A stretch of 64,000 nucleotides of DNA, taken from assembly GCA_963781155.1 (NCBI GenBank), contig CAWAEC010000005.1:186001-250000 (forward strand). The letters run 5' to 3'. Source of the stretch: PALSA-693 sp963781155 (GTDB taxonomy: Bacteria; Actinomycetota; Acidimicrobiia; Acidimicrobiales; Palsa-688). A program made the position numbers and the translations under genes. Shown piece after piece: positions 1 to 8,871 of this stretch. Below the pieces are notes generated by a model. That model made no database searches. It had not been told where the DNA came from and saw only the letters and a list, made by a program, of their open reading frames with translations. Position 1 is the stretch's first letter; each line of letters opens with the position of its first letter.

Positions 1-855
1 ATCGTCCCGCTGCTCGAGTTCATGTCCAGCATCCTGGGCGGCGCAGCAGAGACCGTTACCTCCTTGTTCGTCGTGCGCGACGCCGGCCTTTCGCGGCTTG
101 GCGGCATCAGCGCCGCCCTGGATCACATCGAGCAAGCCGCTCGAGCCGCCGGCGTCCGGGTCCCCAATCACGTGGCCAGCATGCAGAGCGCTTTGCCAGC
201 CCTGCGGGAGCAGCTGGCGACGGATCCACTGGCCGTGCCGCTCGATCGCGTCGCCGTCCTCTCAGCCACCGTCGCACAGGCGGGCGAAGATGTCGACGCA
301 GCTGCCGCCAGGCTGCGCAATGTCGACGAAGCGCTCGATCGCATCGACGCCGATTTGCAGGCTGGGCTCGGGTCTTTGGACCAATCCGTCAGTGATCTGG
401 CCGCCGTGGAGACGAAACTCACAAGACCGGCGGATCTGCCGAACGCCCAGGACATCGCCGGCCTGAAGCGCCGCATGATCGAACTCGCCGCCAAGTTGGA
501 AGAGGCCCGTCGCCTGGCGACTGCAGGCGACCGGGCTGCCGCTGTTCGCCTCGCCGAAGCACTCGCCTCCGCGGCTGCTGTCAGCCGGTCGGCGGCCGCG
601 GCGGTCGAGCGCGCGGTCGCCGCTCCGCTCGAGCGGCGCCGCGAGCTGCGCGGCCGGTTGGACGCTTACCGGGCCAAGGCGTACCGCCTCGGCCAGGCCG
701 AGGACCCACAGCTGTCACAGCTCCATCTCCTCGCCGAGAACGCCCTCTACATCGCCCCATGCGATCTGGACGAGGCGGAGCAGCGGGTGGCCGCGTACCA
801 GAAGGGCGTGGCCGGCGCCGGGCTGGCGCCGGCTCGAAGGGAGGGATGCGCGTGA
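1..855 (+). CDS. Partial alanine-rich coiled-coil protein, start outside window
   Basis: The frame is open from the first base (codons before the first ATG at 22 read IVPLLEF), so the true start is probably upstream and only the 3' part is seen. The visible 284 residues are rich in Ala, Arg, Glu and Leu, with long stretches of heptad-like pattern and few Gly or Pro, suggesting a helical or coiled-coil protein. No signal peptide or catalytic motif is visible. Its stop overlaps the start of the PknG-like kinase gene, so it belongs to the same operon and may be a scaffold or partner of the kinase; that role is inferred from position only. I do not recognise the family. Confidence 0.6.
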   Translation: MVPLLEFMSSILGGAAETVTSLFVVRDAGLSRLGGISAALDHIEQAARAAGVRVPNHVASMQSALPALREQLATDPLAVPLDRVAVLSATVAQAGEDVDAAAARLRNVDEALDRIDADLQAGLGSLDQSVSDLAAVETKLTRPADLPNAQDIAGLKRRMIELAAKLEEARRLATAGDRAAAVRLAEALASAAAVSRSAAAAVERAVAAPLERRRELRGRLDAYRAKAYRLGQAEDPQLSQLHLLAENALYIAPCDLDEAEQRVAAYQKGVAGAGLAPARREGCA

Positions 856-3161
856 AATGCGACCGCCCCGGGTGCACGGGAACGATCGAGGACGACGGGT
901 ACTGTGACCGCTGCGGTCACAAGTTCACGGGCGGAACCGACATGGTGGCTGCGCCGGCTCCCCCACCGGGGAGTGGAGCAAACGGGGTTCCGGCCGCCGC
1001 CACCCCGAGTCCTCCTTCTCTCGCCCCGAGAGACCTCGCCGCCGGGGCTCCTCCGGGCGCCCACGCCATCTCCGTATCTGGCATGCCTATCTCGACCGAC
1101 CACCGATCCACCCGTCCCACTTCGAGCAGCACGACGACACACACCGGGAGCCGGTCCACAACCCGTACCCGGTCGACGGGACGGCCATCCGGCCTGGGCA
1201 GCCTGGGCGCAGGAGTGGTCGACGTCCCACCGGTCGAGTCTCGAGACCCCGAATCCGATGTCCTCGCCGACCCGCACGTCCCGGAGTCCAAACGCTACTG
1301 CGCCCGCTGCGATACGCCTGTGGGCCGCAGCCGGGACGATCGCCCGGAACGCACAGAGGGCTTCTGCCCGCAATGCGGTGCCCCCTATTCCTTCACACCC
1401 AAGCTCAACCGGGGTGACCTGGTGGCGGGCCAATACGAGGTTGTAGGCTGCTTGGCCCACGGCGGCCTGGGATGGGTCTACCTGGCCCGGGACCAGGCCG
1501 TCGACAACCGCTGGGTGGTGCTGAAGGGCCTCCTCAACGCCGGCGACGAATCAGCGATGGCGGCGGCCATCGTGGAACGACGCTTTCTCGCCGAGGTGGA
1601 GCACGCCAACATCGTGCGGATCTACAACTTCGTCCAGCACGGTGGCGATGGCTACATCGTCATGGAGTATGTCGGCGGCAGTTCGTTGAAGGAGCTCCGA
1701 CGTGGTGCGTCCGGCACGCCGGCTCCGATGCCGGTCGCCCAGGCCGTCGCCTACGTGCTCGGCGCCCTCCCCGCGCTTGACTTTCTGCACAGGCGTGGGC
1801 TTCTGTATTGCGACTTCAAGCCGGACAACGTCATCCAGACCGGAGATCAGGTCAAGATCATCGACCTGGGCGGGGTGCGGCGCATGGATGACGCCTCGAG
1901 TGACCTTTATGGCACTGTGGGCTATCAGGCGCCTGAGGTGCCGGATCACGCGCCTTCCGTGGCGTCCGACCTTTACACGGTCGTCCGCACGCTGGCCGTG
2001 CTGATCTTTGATTTCCGCGGATTCCAGGACCCGCGTCGGTATCGGGACTCCCTCCCACCGATGTCGGAGGTGCCGGTGTTCGCCCGGTACCAGAGCCTCT
2101 ACCGGTTCCTGGTGAAAGGCACCCACCCGGATGCGTCCAGGCGTTTCCAGTCGGCCGGCGAAATGGAGGAGCAGCTTCTGGGAGTACTGCGGCAGGTGGT
2201 GGCGATCGACGGAAAGGATCCGGTTCCCGCACCGAGCCGTCTGTTTACCCCCGAGCTGACGGTTGACAGCGAACGCCCGGCCTGGCGGTGTCTCCCGGTA
2301 CCCGCGGTAACGCGTAATGATCCTTCTGCCGGCGTGCTCGCCAGCCTGGCCGCGGCTCCTCCCGGGCATTTGCTGGCGGCTCTCGAGGGCGCCCCGCCCA
2401 CCCCGGACGTGAGCTTCCAGCGAGCCCGCGCCTACCTCGAGCTCGGCGATTGGCAAAAGGCCGCCGACGCCATCGTCGCTCAGGCCGTCACCGACGACGG
2501 CGATTGGCGGGTGTGGTGGTGGGAGGGCATCCTCGACCTTGCCGACGGTGACTGGAACGGCGCCTCCGGGGCGTTCGAGCGGGTAGCCGACGAACTACCA
2601 GGAGAGCTTCCTCCCCTGCTGGCAATGGCGACCGCTGCGGAGAGCAACGCAGATGACGGCGCGGCCGCGAAGTTCTACGAGCTCGTTCTGGCGACAGATC
2701 CGGGCTACGCCAGCGCCGCGTTTGGTCTGGCCCGAAGCAGAAGAAACCTGCGTGACCGCCCCGGTGCGGCCGCGGCTCTGCGTCAGGTTCCAAGCAAGTC
2801 AAGTGCCTATCAGGCCGCCCAGGCTGCCCTCTGCTCCCTCTTGAGCGAGGACGGTCCCGTCGGCACTCCGACCATCGACGACCTGCGATCGGCATCAAAC
2901 GCGCTGGACCGCATTACCGGTGACCCGGCCCTCCACGCGGCCCTGACACGGGATGTTTTGATGGCGGCGCTGTCGATGATCGTACGGGATCCCGCGGCCG
3001 CCACGAGGACCGAGTTGGCCGGCTCACAGCTTGACGAGCAATCGATCCGCCTTGCTCTCGAGCAGGTACTCCGCACGCTGGCCAAGCTGTCTCCGATCGA
3101 CAGCGAGCGGGTCGCACTGGTCGACCAGGCAAATGTCTACCGGCCCAGGACCTGGCTGTGA
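852..3161 (+). CDS. pknG: PknG-like serine/threonine protein kinase with zinc ribbons and TPR tail
   Basis: A 769-residue soluble kinase with the PknG layout: an N-terminal Cys cluster (CDRPGC, CDRCG), a low-complexity linker, a rubredoxin-like Cys pair set (YCARC and FCPQCG, about residues 149-177), a kinase domain from about residue 193 and a helical TPR-like tail from about 515. The glycine loop reads AHGGLGWVYLA, the catalytic loop YCDFKPDN, and DFG is DLG as in mycobacterial PknG. In mycobacteria PknG phosphorylates the FHA protein GarA to control glutamate metabolism; a zinc-ribbon FHA gene lies four genes along this operon. GTG at 852 is chosen because it overlaps the previous stop (GTGA) and follows GGGAGG at good spacing; ATG 846 is an alternative. 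Confidence 0.92.
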   Translation: MKCDRPGCTGTIEDDGYCDRCGHKFTGGTDMVAAPAPPPGSGANGVPAAATPSPPSLAPRDLAAGAPPGAHAISVSGMPISTDHRSTRPTSSSTTTHTGSRSTTRTRSTGRPSGLGSLGAGVVDVPPVESRDPESDVLADPHVPESKRYCARCDTPVGRSRDDRPERTEGFCPQCGAPYSFTPKLNRGDLVAGQYEVVGCLAHGGLGWVYLARDQAVDNRWVVLKGLLNAGDESAMAAAIVERRFLAEVEHANIVRIYNFVQHGGDGYIVMEYVGGSSLKELRRGASGTPAPMPVAQAVAYVLGALPALDFLHRRGLLYCDFKPDNVIQTGDQVKIIDLGGVRRMDDASSDLYGTVGYQAPEVPDHAPSVASDLYTVVRTLAVLIFDFRGFQDPRRYRDSLPPMSEVPVFARYQSLYRFLVKGTHPDASRRFQSAGEMEEQLLGVLRQVVAIDGKDPVPAPSRLFTPELTVDSERPAWRCLPVPAVTRNDPSAGVLASLAAAPPGHLLAALEGAPPTPDVSFQRARAYLELGDWQKAADAIVAQAVTDDGDWRVWWWEGILDLADGDWNGASGAFERVADELPGELPPLLAMATAAESNADDGAAAKFYELVLATDPGYASAAFGLARSRRNLRDRPGAAAALRQVPSKSSAYQAAQAALCSLLSEDGPVGTPTIDDLRSASNALDRITGDPALHAALTRDVLMAALSMIVRDPAAATRTELAGSQLDEQSIRLALEQVLRTLAKLSPIDSERVALVDQANVYRPRTWL

Positions 3162-4051
3162 GCTGCCCCGATTGCGCCCGGCCGGTCCAGGGGCCCGACC
3201 GGTTTTGCGAATCATGTGGCTCGCCGCTGGACGGCGGCTCCGGCCCCGGCCATTACCGGGAAACTGATCTCGGGCTCATTGCAGCCGTTTCCGACCGCGG
3301 GCGCCAACGCGGCCACAATGACGACGCTTTCGCCATCGGAGCAATCGCAGATCGTCTGCTGGCCGTGGTCTGCGACGGAGTGGCCACCACCACTGGCGGT
3401 GGCCAGGCCGCCGACGCCGCGGCCCGAACGGCACTCGGCTTCCTGACGGGGGGGTTGGCGAGCTCGAGCAACTGGCCGGACCTGGCCCTGCAAGCAGTCG
3501 CATCGGCTCAGGACGCCTTCGCCCCCGGATCGGTGGCGGCATCGCACGATGGGTCCACCACCCTCACACTGGTGCTGGCCCGAACGGGAGAGATCGTCGT
3601 GGCCAACGTGGGAGACAGTCGCGCCTACTGGATCGGTGGCGACGGCATGAATCTGCTGCTCAGCGTCGACGACTCATGGCCGGCGTTCGCGGCAGCGGCG
3701 GGCTACCCGGAGTCCGTGGTGCGCGATCCATCCCGCGCTCACGAGATCACGGCCTGGCTTGGTCCAGACGCTGGCGTGCTCGCCCCCCACGTGGCCCGCC
3801 ATCGCCCCCAAGGAGAGGGCCTGCTCGTCGTCTGCTCGGACGGGCTCTGGAACTACGCCGCGGAGCCCGATGCACTCGGTGACTGGGTGAGCCAGAGCGG
3901 GGACGGGAGCCCGGTGGCCGTAGCTCGCCACCTGGTCCAGGCGGCGGTCAACGCCGGGGGCGCGGACAACGTGACTGTCGCCGTGCTCGCTCAGCGCCCC
4001 GAAAGGGACTCAACTTGCGACAAAGGGGGAGTCGATGGTCAGCATGTTTGA
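3158..4051 (+). CDS. PP2C-family protein phosphatase with N-terminal zinc ribbon
   Basis: 297 residues. The N-terminus carries a short zinc ribbon (CPDC, then CESCG). The rest is a PPM/PP2C phosphatase: RGHNDDAF (metal-binding first motif), VCDGVATT replacing the usual DGMGG motif, NVGDSRAYW, CSDGLW and GADNVTVAV near the end. Metal-binding aspartates are kept. GTG at 3158 overlaps the kinase stop (GTGA), indicating translational coupling. PP2C enzymes dephosphorylate Ser/Thr, so this is the natural opposite of the preceding kinase. The matching zinc ribbons in kinase, phosphatase and FHA protein may bring the partners together, which is an inference. Confidence 0.9.
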   Translation: MSCPDCARPVQGPDRFCESCGSPLDGGSGPGHYRETDLGLIAAVSDRGRQRGHNDDAFAIGAIADRLLAVVCDGVATTTGGGQAADAAARTALGFLTGGLASSSNWPDLALQAVASAQDAFAPGSVAASHDGSTTLTLVLARTGEIVVANVGDSRAYWIGGDGMNLLLSVDDSWPAFAAAAGYPESVVRDPSRAHEITAWLGPDAGVLAPHVARHRPQGEGLLVVCSDGLWNYAAEPDALGDWVSQSGDGSPVAVARHLVQAAVNAGGADNVTVAVLAQRPERDSTCDKGGVDGQHV

Positions 4052-5312
4052 TTTGCAGTGCTTCCATAACGAGTACACGGCCGAAGGGCAACAAGAGATC
4101 GATGCCATCATCACCGTCACGTGCGGCTCTGACCGGAGCAAATCCGGAGTTACGGAATCGCCGGGTGCGCCGGCTGCGGAAGTCATCATTATCGACACTT
4201 CCGGCTCGATGCACGGAAAGAGGATCACGGAGGCTCGCCGGGCGACGGTCGCAGCCATCGAGTGCATCCGGGACGGGGCGCGCTTTGCGATCGTCGATGG
4301 GGACGACCGCGGTCGGCTGATCTATCCGCGCCAGGGCAAGCTCGCCGAATCCAATCCAGGGTCCCGGTCCGAAGCGGCCGGCGCCGTCCGCCGTCTTCGA
4401 AGCGGCGGGGGGACAGCGATTGGGCGATGGATTGACACAGCAACCGATCTACTGGCCGCCGAACCCGGTGTTCGCCACGTGATCCTCCTGACGGATGGGA
4501 AAGACGAGTCAGAAAAGCCGGAGGAACTGGACGCGGCACTGGCCCGAGCCGAGGGGCAATTCCAGTGCGATTGCAGGGGGGTCGGCGCGGATTGGAACGT
4601 CGCCGAACTGCGGCGTGTCGCCCACGCCCTGCTGGGAACGGTCGACATCGTCGCCGACCCGAGCCATCTGACGATCGACTTCGAGGCCATGATGGCCGAG
4701 GCTATGGGTAAAGCGGTTGCCGACGTGGCCCTGCGGGTGTGGACGCCGGAGGGCGCCGAGGTTGCGTTCTTTAAGCAAGTGGCACCGGAAATCGTGGATC
4801 TCACCTCGGCGCGCCGCCACGTCGACGAGATGGCCGGCGATTACGCCACTGGATCCTGGGGCGACGAGTCACGGGACTACCACCTGGCGGTGCGCATCAA
4901 GCCCGTCAACATAGGCGACGAGATGCTCGCGGCCCGCATCTCGGCCATCGTCGACGGCATGGTGGCCGGTCAGGTGCGGGTCCAGGTCACCGGCACGGAC
5001 GAGCCGGCCCTGTCAACTCGAATCAATCCGCACCTGGCCCATTACACCGGCCAGCAGGAAATGGCCGAGGCCATCCAGGATGGACTGGATGCCCTGAAGC
5101 ACGGCGATCCCGACACCGCGGTGGTGAAACTGGGCCGGGCGGTACGGTTGGCCGCGGAGTCGGACAACCAGGAGAAGGTGGACCTCCTAGCCGGAGTCGT
5201 CGATATTGACGATGCCGATACCGGCCGGGTGCGACTCAAGCGCCAGATCGAGGTCGAGGATGAAATGACCCTCGATACCCGAAGCACGAAGACGGCCCGC
5301 GTCCGTCGGTGA
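4035..5312 (+). CDS. von Willebrand factor A domain protein
   Basis: 425 residues, overlapping the phosphatase gene by 17 bases, with AGGGGGAG just before the ATG. The vWA domain (about residues 45-220) has an intact MIDAS motif DTSGSM and the later GGGTAIGRW and LLTDGKDE segments. The C-terminal half is a beta-rich region then a helical region that resembles a TPR-like hairpin (QEMAEAIQDGLDALKHGD). vWA proteins with MIDAS bind partners through a divalent metal, and they co-occur with PP2C, FHA and Ser/Thr kinases in bacterial phospho-signalling loci. No signal peptide, so cytoplasmic. The partner is not identifiable from sequence. Confidence 0.85.
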   Translation: MVSMFDLQCFHNEYTAEGQQEIDAIITVTCGSDRSKSGVTESPGAPAAEVIIIDTSGSMHGKRITEARRATVAAIECIRDGARFAIVDGDDRGRLIYPRQGKLAESNPGSRSEAAGAVRRLRSGGGTAIGRWIDTATDLLAAEPGVRHVILLTDGKDESEKPEELDAALARAEGQFQCDCRGVGADWNVAELRRVAHALLGTVDIVADPSHLTIDFEAMMAEAMGKAVADVALRVWTPEGAEVAFFKQVAPEIVDLTSARRHVDEMAGDYATGSWGDESRDYHLAVRIKPVNIGDEMLAARISAIVDGMVAGQVRVQVTGTDEPALSTRINPHLAHYTGQQEMAEAIQDGLDALKHGDPDTAVVKLGRAVRLAAESDNQEKVDLLAGVVDIDDADTGRVRLKRQIEVEDEMTLDTRSTKTARVRR

Positions 5313-5797
5313 CACGGCACTGCCCCGGGTGCGGCGTTCCCACCGCGGATGGGCAGTCCTTCTGCGAGGGGTGCGGCATAGACCTGACGGCCCCGCCTCC
5401 GATCACCGCGTGGGAGGTAACCGCGACAGCCGATCATGACTACTTCGAACAGACCGAAGCCGATGGCGTGGATTTCCCCGTCGGGATCGCCGGACGGCGG
5501 TTCCGTTTGGACAAGCAGCACGTCACTATCGGTCGGCAGAGCTCCACTCGGGGCATTCACCCTGATATCGACCTCTCAGGGCCTCCGACCGACATCGGGA
5601 TATCCCACCAGCACGCCCTGCTGGTCAGCGCTCCTGACGGAAGCTGGTCGATTCTGGACTCGGGCTCCACCAATGGCACCTACCTCAACGAGAACCCGGT
5701 CGCGATTCCTCGCAACGAGCTGACTCCCCTGGCGCCGGGCGACCAGATCCACATCGGCGCCTGGACCACCCTCACTGTGCACCGCCCGGAGGTCTAG
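5309..5797 (+). CDS. Zinc-ribbon and FHA-domain phosphothreonine-binding protein
   Basis: 162 residues. Residues 5-23 form a zinc ribbon (CPGCG, CEGCG). An FHA domain follows: RFRLDKQHVTIGRQS, then the diagnostic GISHQHA and DSGSTNGTYLNE segments that contact phosphothreonine, ending IHIGAWTTLTVHR. GTG 5309 overlaps the vWA stop (GTGA), so this is the fifth gene of the operon. By analogy with GarA it may be a target or reader of the PknG-like kinase, but it lacks a GarA-like N-terminal Thr-Thr motif; instead it has a conserved DHDYFEQTEADG segment before the FHA. The same segment plus FHA is repeated at the C-terminus of the next gene. Confidence 0.9.
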   Translation: MTRHCPGCGVPTADGQSFCEGCGIDLTAPPPITAWEVTATADHDYFEQTEADGVDFPVGIAGRRFRLDKQHVTIGRQSSTRGIHPDIDLSGPPTDIGISHQHALLVSAPDGSWSILDSGSTNGTYLNENPVAIPRNELTPLAPGDQIHIGAWTTLTVHRPEV

Positions 5798-5834
5798 AAC
5801 GAAATCCGGGACAGCCCGCTACGCTGCGAGCGGA

Positions 5835-8798
5835 ATGTACGTGGGGCTGCTCGGACCGTTCTTCGGAGTGGACAGCGATGGGGCGGAAATCAGAATCCCG
5901 GCCCGCAAAGAACGCGCCGTCCTGGCGTTCCTGGCTCTTCGTGCCGGTTCGGTCGTCTCGAGCGCTCAACTCGAGGCAGTGCTGTGGGGCGACGACCCTC
6001 CCAAGACATCGCGTGAGACGCTCAAGACCTACGTGTCGCATTTGCGAAGGGCGCTGTCGGGGGGGCAGATCGAAACCATGCCGGGCGGGTACCGCTTGGC
6101 CGTCTCTCCAATCGATGTGGACGTGACCGGCTTCGAGACACTGCTCCAATCAGGGATCGAAGCAATCGATGGACGGGACCTGCGACAGGCCGCGGAGGTC
6201 ACTACTCAGGCGCTCTCCCTCTGGCGAGGCGAGCCCCTACCCGACCTCGCCGACCAGCCCATCGGCATGGCGGAAGCGGCCCGTCTGTGGGACCTCCGCC
6301 GGGCCGGCCAGGAACGAAATTTCGCCGCCAGATTGGCACTCGGGGAGCACGCGGAACTGGTGGGGGACCTCGAATCGGCAATCGCGGCAGAACCACTCCG
6401 GGAACGGCTGTGGCAGCAGCTGATGCTGGCCTTGTACCGGTCGGGGCGCCAGGCCGACGCCCTGCGAGCCTACCAGCGGCTTCGGAAGATTCTCGATGAC
6501 GAGCTCGGGATCGAACCCAATCGCGAGATCACCGCGCTCGAAGCAGCCATCCTCAATCAGGATCCGGACGTCAGTCTCAGTCCGGCCCGAATCACACCCG
6601 CACCCGGCCAGCCCGGTCAGCTGTATGGAGGCAACGTCACCTTCCTGTTTACTGACGTCGAAGGATCGACCCGCCTCATCCAGCGCCACCCTTCGTCCTA
6701 CGCGGAAGCGATCGAGTCCCATCGCCATATCCTCAGATCGGTTTTGAGCGCGTTCGGCGGGATGGAGGTGGACACGGAGGGGGATGGTCTTTTTGCGGTG
6801 TTCGCCGACGCTGGCCTGGCGATCAGCGCCTGTCTGGACGCCCAACGCGCCCTCATTGCCCAGGGCTGGGATGATGGCATGGAACTCCGGGTGCGCATGG
6901 GTCTCAGTACCGGCATCGCCCATCCCACCGAAGAAGGGGATTATCACGCGGTCGCCGTCCACGAAGCGGCGCGTCTGTGTGCCGCCGCCCACGGAGGCCA
7001 GGTGCTCATGTCGGCCGATACCGCCCGCCTGGTGCGCCACTTCCTGCCGGCGGAGGCCGGGCTGGTAGACCGGGGCACCTTCATGCTGAAGGGATTCGAC
7101 GAGCCGGAGCGGATCCACCAGCTGACCCATCCGGACCTGCCGTCGGTGTTCCCGCCGCTGCGAGCGTCGCCGGCCCAATCACATAACCTCCCCGATCTGC
7201 GCATGTCGTTTGTGGGCCGCAGCGCCGACCTGCAAGCGATCGAACACCTGCTCGAGCGCGGTCGCCTGGTGACGCTGGTCGGTCCCGGCGGCGCGGGCAA
7301 GACCCGGGTCGCCGTCGAACTCGGGGCCCGCGTCGCCGAACGCTTCGAGGGCGGGGTGCATCTGTGCGATCTCTCGCCGCAGGGCGACCCCACGCTGGTG
7401 CCGGCCGCCATGGCTGAAGCACTCGGGGTGCGGGAAGCGCCCGACCGGGACGCGCTTGCGGACGTCGCGCAGGTGCTCGCCGACCGCGACGCCTTGTTGA
7501 TCCTCGATAGCTGTGAGCATCTGGTCGCCAGCGTGGCATCCGCCGTCGACCGCCTCCTGTCCGGCTCATCGAATCTCCGAGTCCTGGCTACCAGTCGAGA
7601 ACCGCTCGGCGTTGCCGGCGAACACCTGTGGCGACTCGGTCCGCTCGATGTTCCTCACGTCGACGACGGGCTGGAGGCCATGCGGCAAAGCGACGCAATG
7701 GCGCTGTTCGAAGCCCGTGCCCAACTCCGCCAACCGGCGTTTTCGGTCGGCCACACCAACGCCGTCGAGGTGGCGGACATCTGCCGCCAACTGGAAGGCC
7801 TGCCTCTCGCCATTGAGCTGGTGGCCGCCCAGGTTGCTTCGCTTCCTCCATCTGCCATCGCCGACCGCCTTCGCCATCGCCCTCTCTCCGTGGGTGCGGT
7901 GGCCCACCGCCCCGGGGACCGGCATCGCAACCTGGAGGCAACGGTGGACTGGAGCTATCGCCTGCTCGACGAGGACGGACAACGGTTGCTTCGGCTCCTG
8001 TCGGTGTTCGCGAACGGCTTCACCATTGAAGCGACCCGCGCCGTGGCCGACTCCGCGGATCCGCTCGCCACCCTGACGCGGCTGGTTGACAAGTCTCTTG
8101 TGGTGTGGGATGCCGACGCGTCCCGGTATCGCCTTCTGGAGTCAATTCGCACGTTCGCGCGGGTCCGGCTTGAAGAAACGGGTGAAGCCGATGCGGCCAG
8201 CGCCCGGCACCTGGCGTGGTGCGCCAACCTCGCCGACCAACTCAAGTCCCGGTCGCGTACCGGCAGCTACCACGAAGCGTACGACCTCTTCGACCGGGAG
8301 TTGGACAACTTCCGGGCCGCCCTGGACTGGGCCGCCAACCACAGTGCGACAGATTCGACGCGATTGGCCGGGGCCGTGCAAAGCGATTCGGGCGGCCCAG
8401 CCCCACCAGATTGGTGGTTGATTGCCGTCCCCGATCCTGACTATTACGAGCAAGTAGAGACGGATGAGAGCGTGGAGTTCCCTCTGGTGCCAGTGCCGCG
8501 TCGCTTTCGACTGGAGACGCAGCAGGCCACGATCGGCCGCCGCAGCGTGCAACGGGGTATCACTCCCGACATCGACCTCTCGGCTCCGCCGGCCGACTCG
8601 GGCATCTCCCACCAGCACGCAGTGCTGGATTGCCGCGCCGACGGCACGTGGACGATCACCGACCCTGGATCGACCAACCGCACCTACCTCAACGACAGCG
8701 CCGATCCCCTGCCCTTCCAACAGCCCGTACCGATCGGCGAACACGACCGCATCCACATCGGCGCGTGGACCACTCTCACGCTCCAGCGCATGACCTGA
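5835..8798 (+). CDS. SARP/BTAD regulator fused to cyclase-like domain, NB-ARC-type ATPase and C-terminal FHA domain
   Basis: A 987-residue multidomain regulator. Residues 1-95 are an OmpR-like winged helix (LWGDDPPKTS, TYVSHLRRAL) and 100-245 the BTAD helical domain, together a SARP activator. About 265-430 is a class III nucleotide-cyclase fold with both metal-site regions (FLFTDVEGST, EGDGLFAVF), but the usual transition-state Asn is His (AVHEAARL), so activity is uncertain. From about 455 comes a STAND/NB-ARC-type ATPase: P-loop GPGGAGKTR near 482, LLILDSCEHL and GLPLAIELVAA. The TPR region normally expected next is missing. Instead, from about residue 855 there is an FHA domain nearly matching the previous gene (GISHQHA, GSTNRTYLN, IHIGAWTTLTL). 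It sits 37 bases after that gene. The context suggests transcription controlled by phosphothreonine signalling. Confidence 0.9.
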   Translation: MYVGLLGPFFGVDSDGAEIRIPARKERAVLAFLALRAGSVVSSAQLEAVLWGDDPPKTSRETLKTYVSHLRRALSGGQIETMPGGYRLAVSPIDVDVTGFETLLQSGIEAIDGRDLRQAAEVTTQALSLWRGEPLPDLADQPIGMAEAARLWDLRRAGQERNFAARLALGEHAELVGDLESAIAAEPLRERLWQQLMLALYRSGRQADALRAYQRLRKILDDELGIEPNREITALEAAILNQDPDVSLSPARITPAPGQPGQLYGGNVTFLFTDVEGSTRLIQRHPSSYAEAIESHRHILRSVLSAFGGMEVDTEGDGLFAVFADAGLAISACLDAQRALIAQGWDDGMELRVRMGLSTGIAHPTEEGDYHAVAVHEAARLCAAAHGGQVLMSADTARLVRHFLPAEAGLVDRGTFMLKGFDEPERIHQLTHPDLPSVFPPLRASPAQSHNLPDLRMSFVGRSADLQAIEHLLERGRLVTLVGPGGAGKTRVAVELGARVAERFEGGVHLCDLSPQGDPTLVPAAMAEALGVREAPDRDALADVAQVLADRDALLILDSCEHLVASVASAVDRLLSGSSNLRVLATSREPLGVAGEHLWRLGPLDVPHVDDGLEAMRQSDAMALFEARAQLRQPAFSVGHTNAVEVADICRQLEGLPLAIELVAAQVASLPPSAIADRLRHRPLSVGAVAHRPGDRHRNLEATVDWSYRLLDEDGQRLLRLLSVFANGFTIEATRAVADSADPLATLTRLVDKSLVVWDADASRYRLLESIRTFARVRLEETGEADAASARHLAWCANLADQLKSRSRTGSYHEAYDLFDRELDNFRAALDWAANHSATDSTRLAGAVQSDSGGPAPPDWWLIAVPDPDYYEQVETDESVEFPLVPVPRRFRLETQQATIGRRSVQRGITPDIDLSAPPADSGISHQHAVLDCRADGTWTITDPGSTNRTYLNDSADPLPFQQPVPIGEHDRIHIGAWTTLTLQRMT

Positions 8799-8871
8799 CG
8801 AGGGGCCAGGCCGGGACCCAACGCCGACGCGGGCTGGCGAGCCGGAGGTGCCGCCGCGTCATGCTGGGAGG

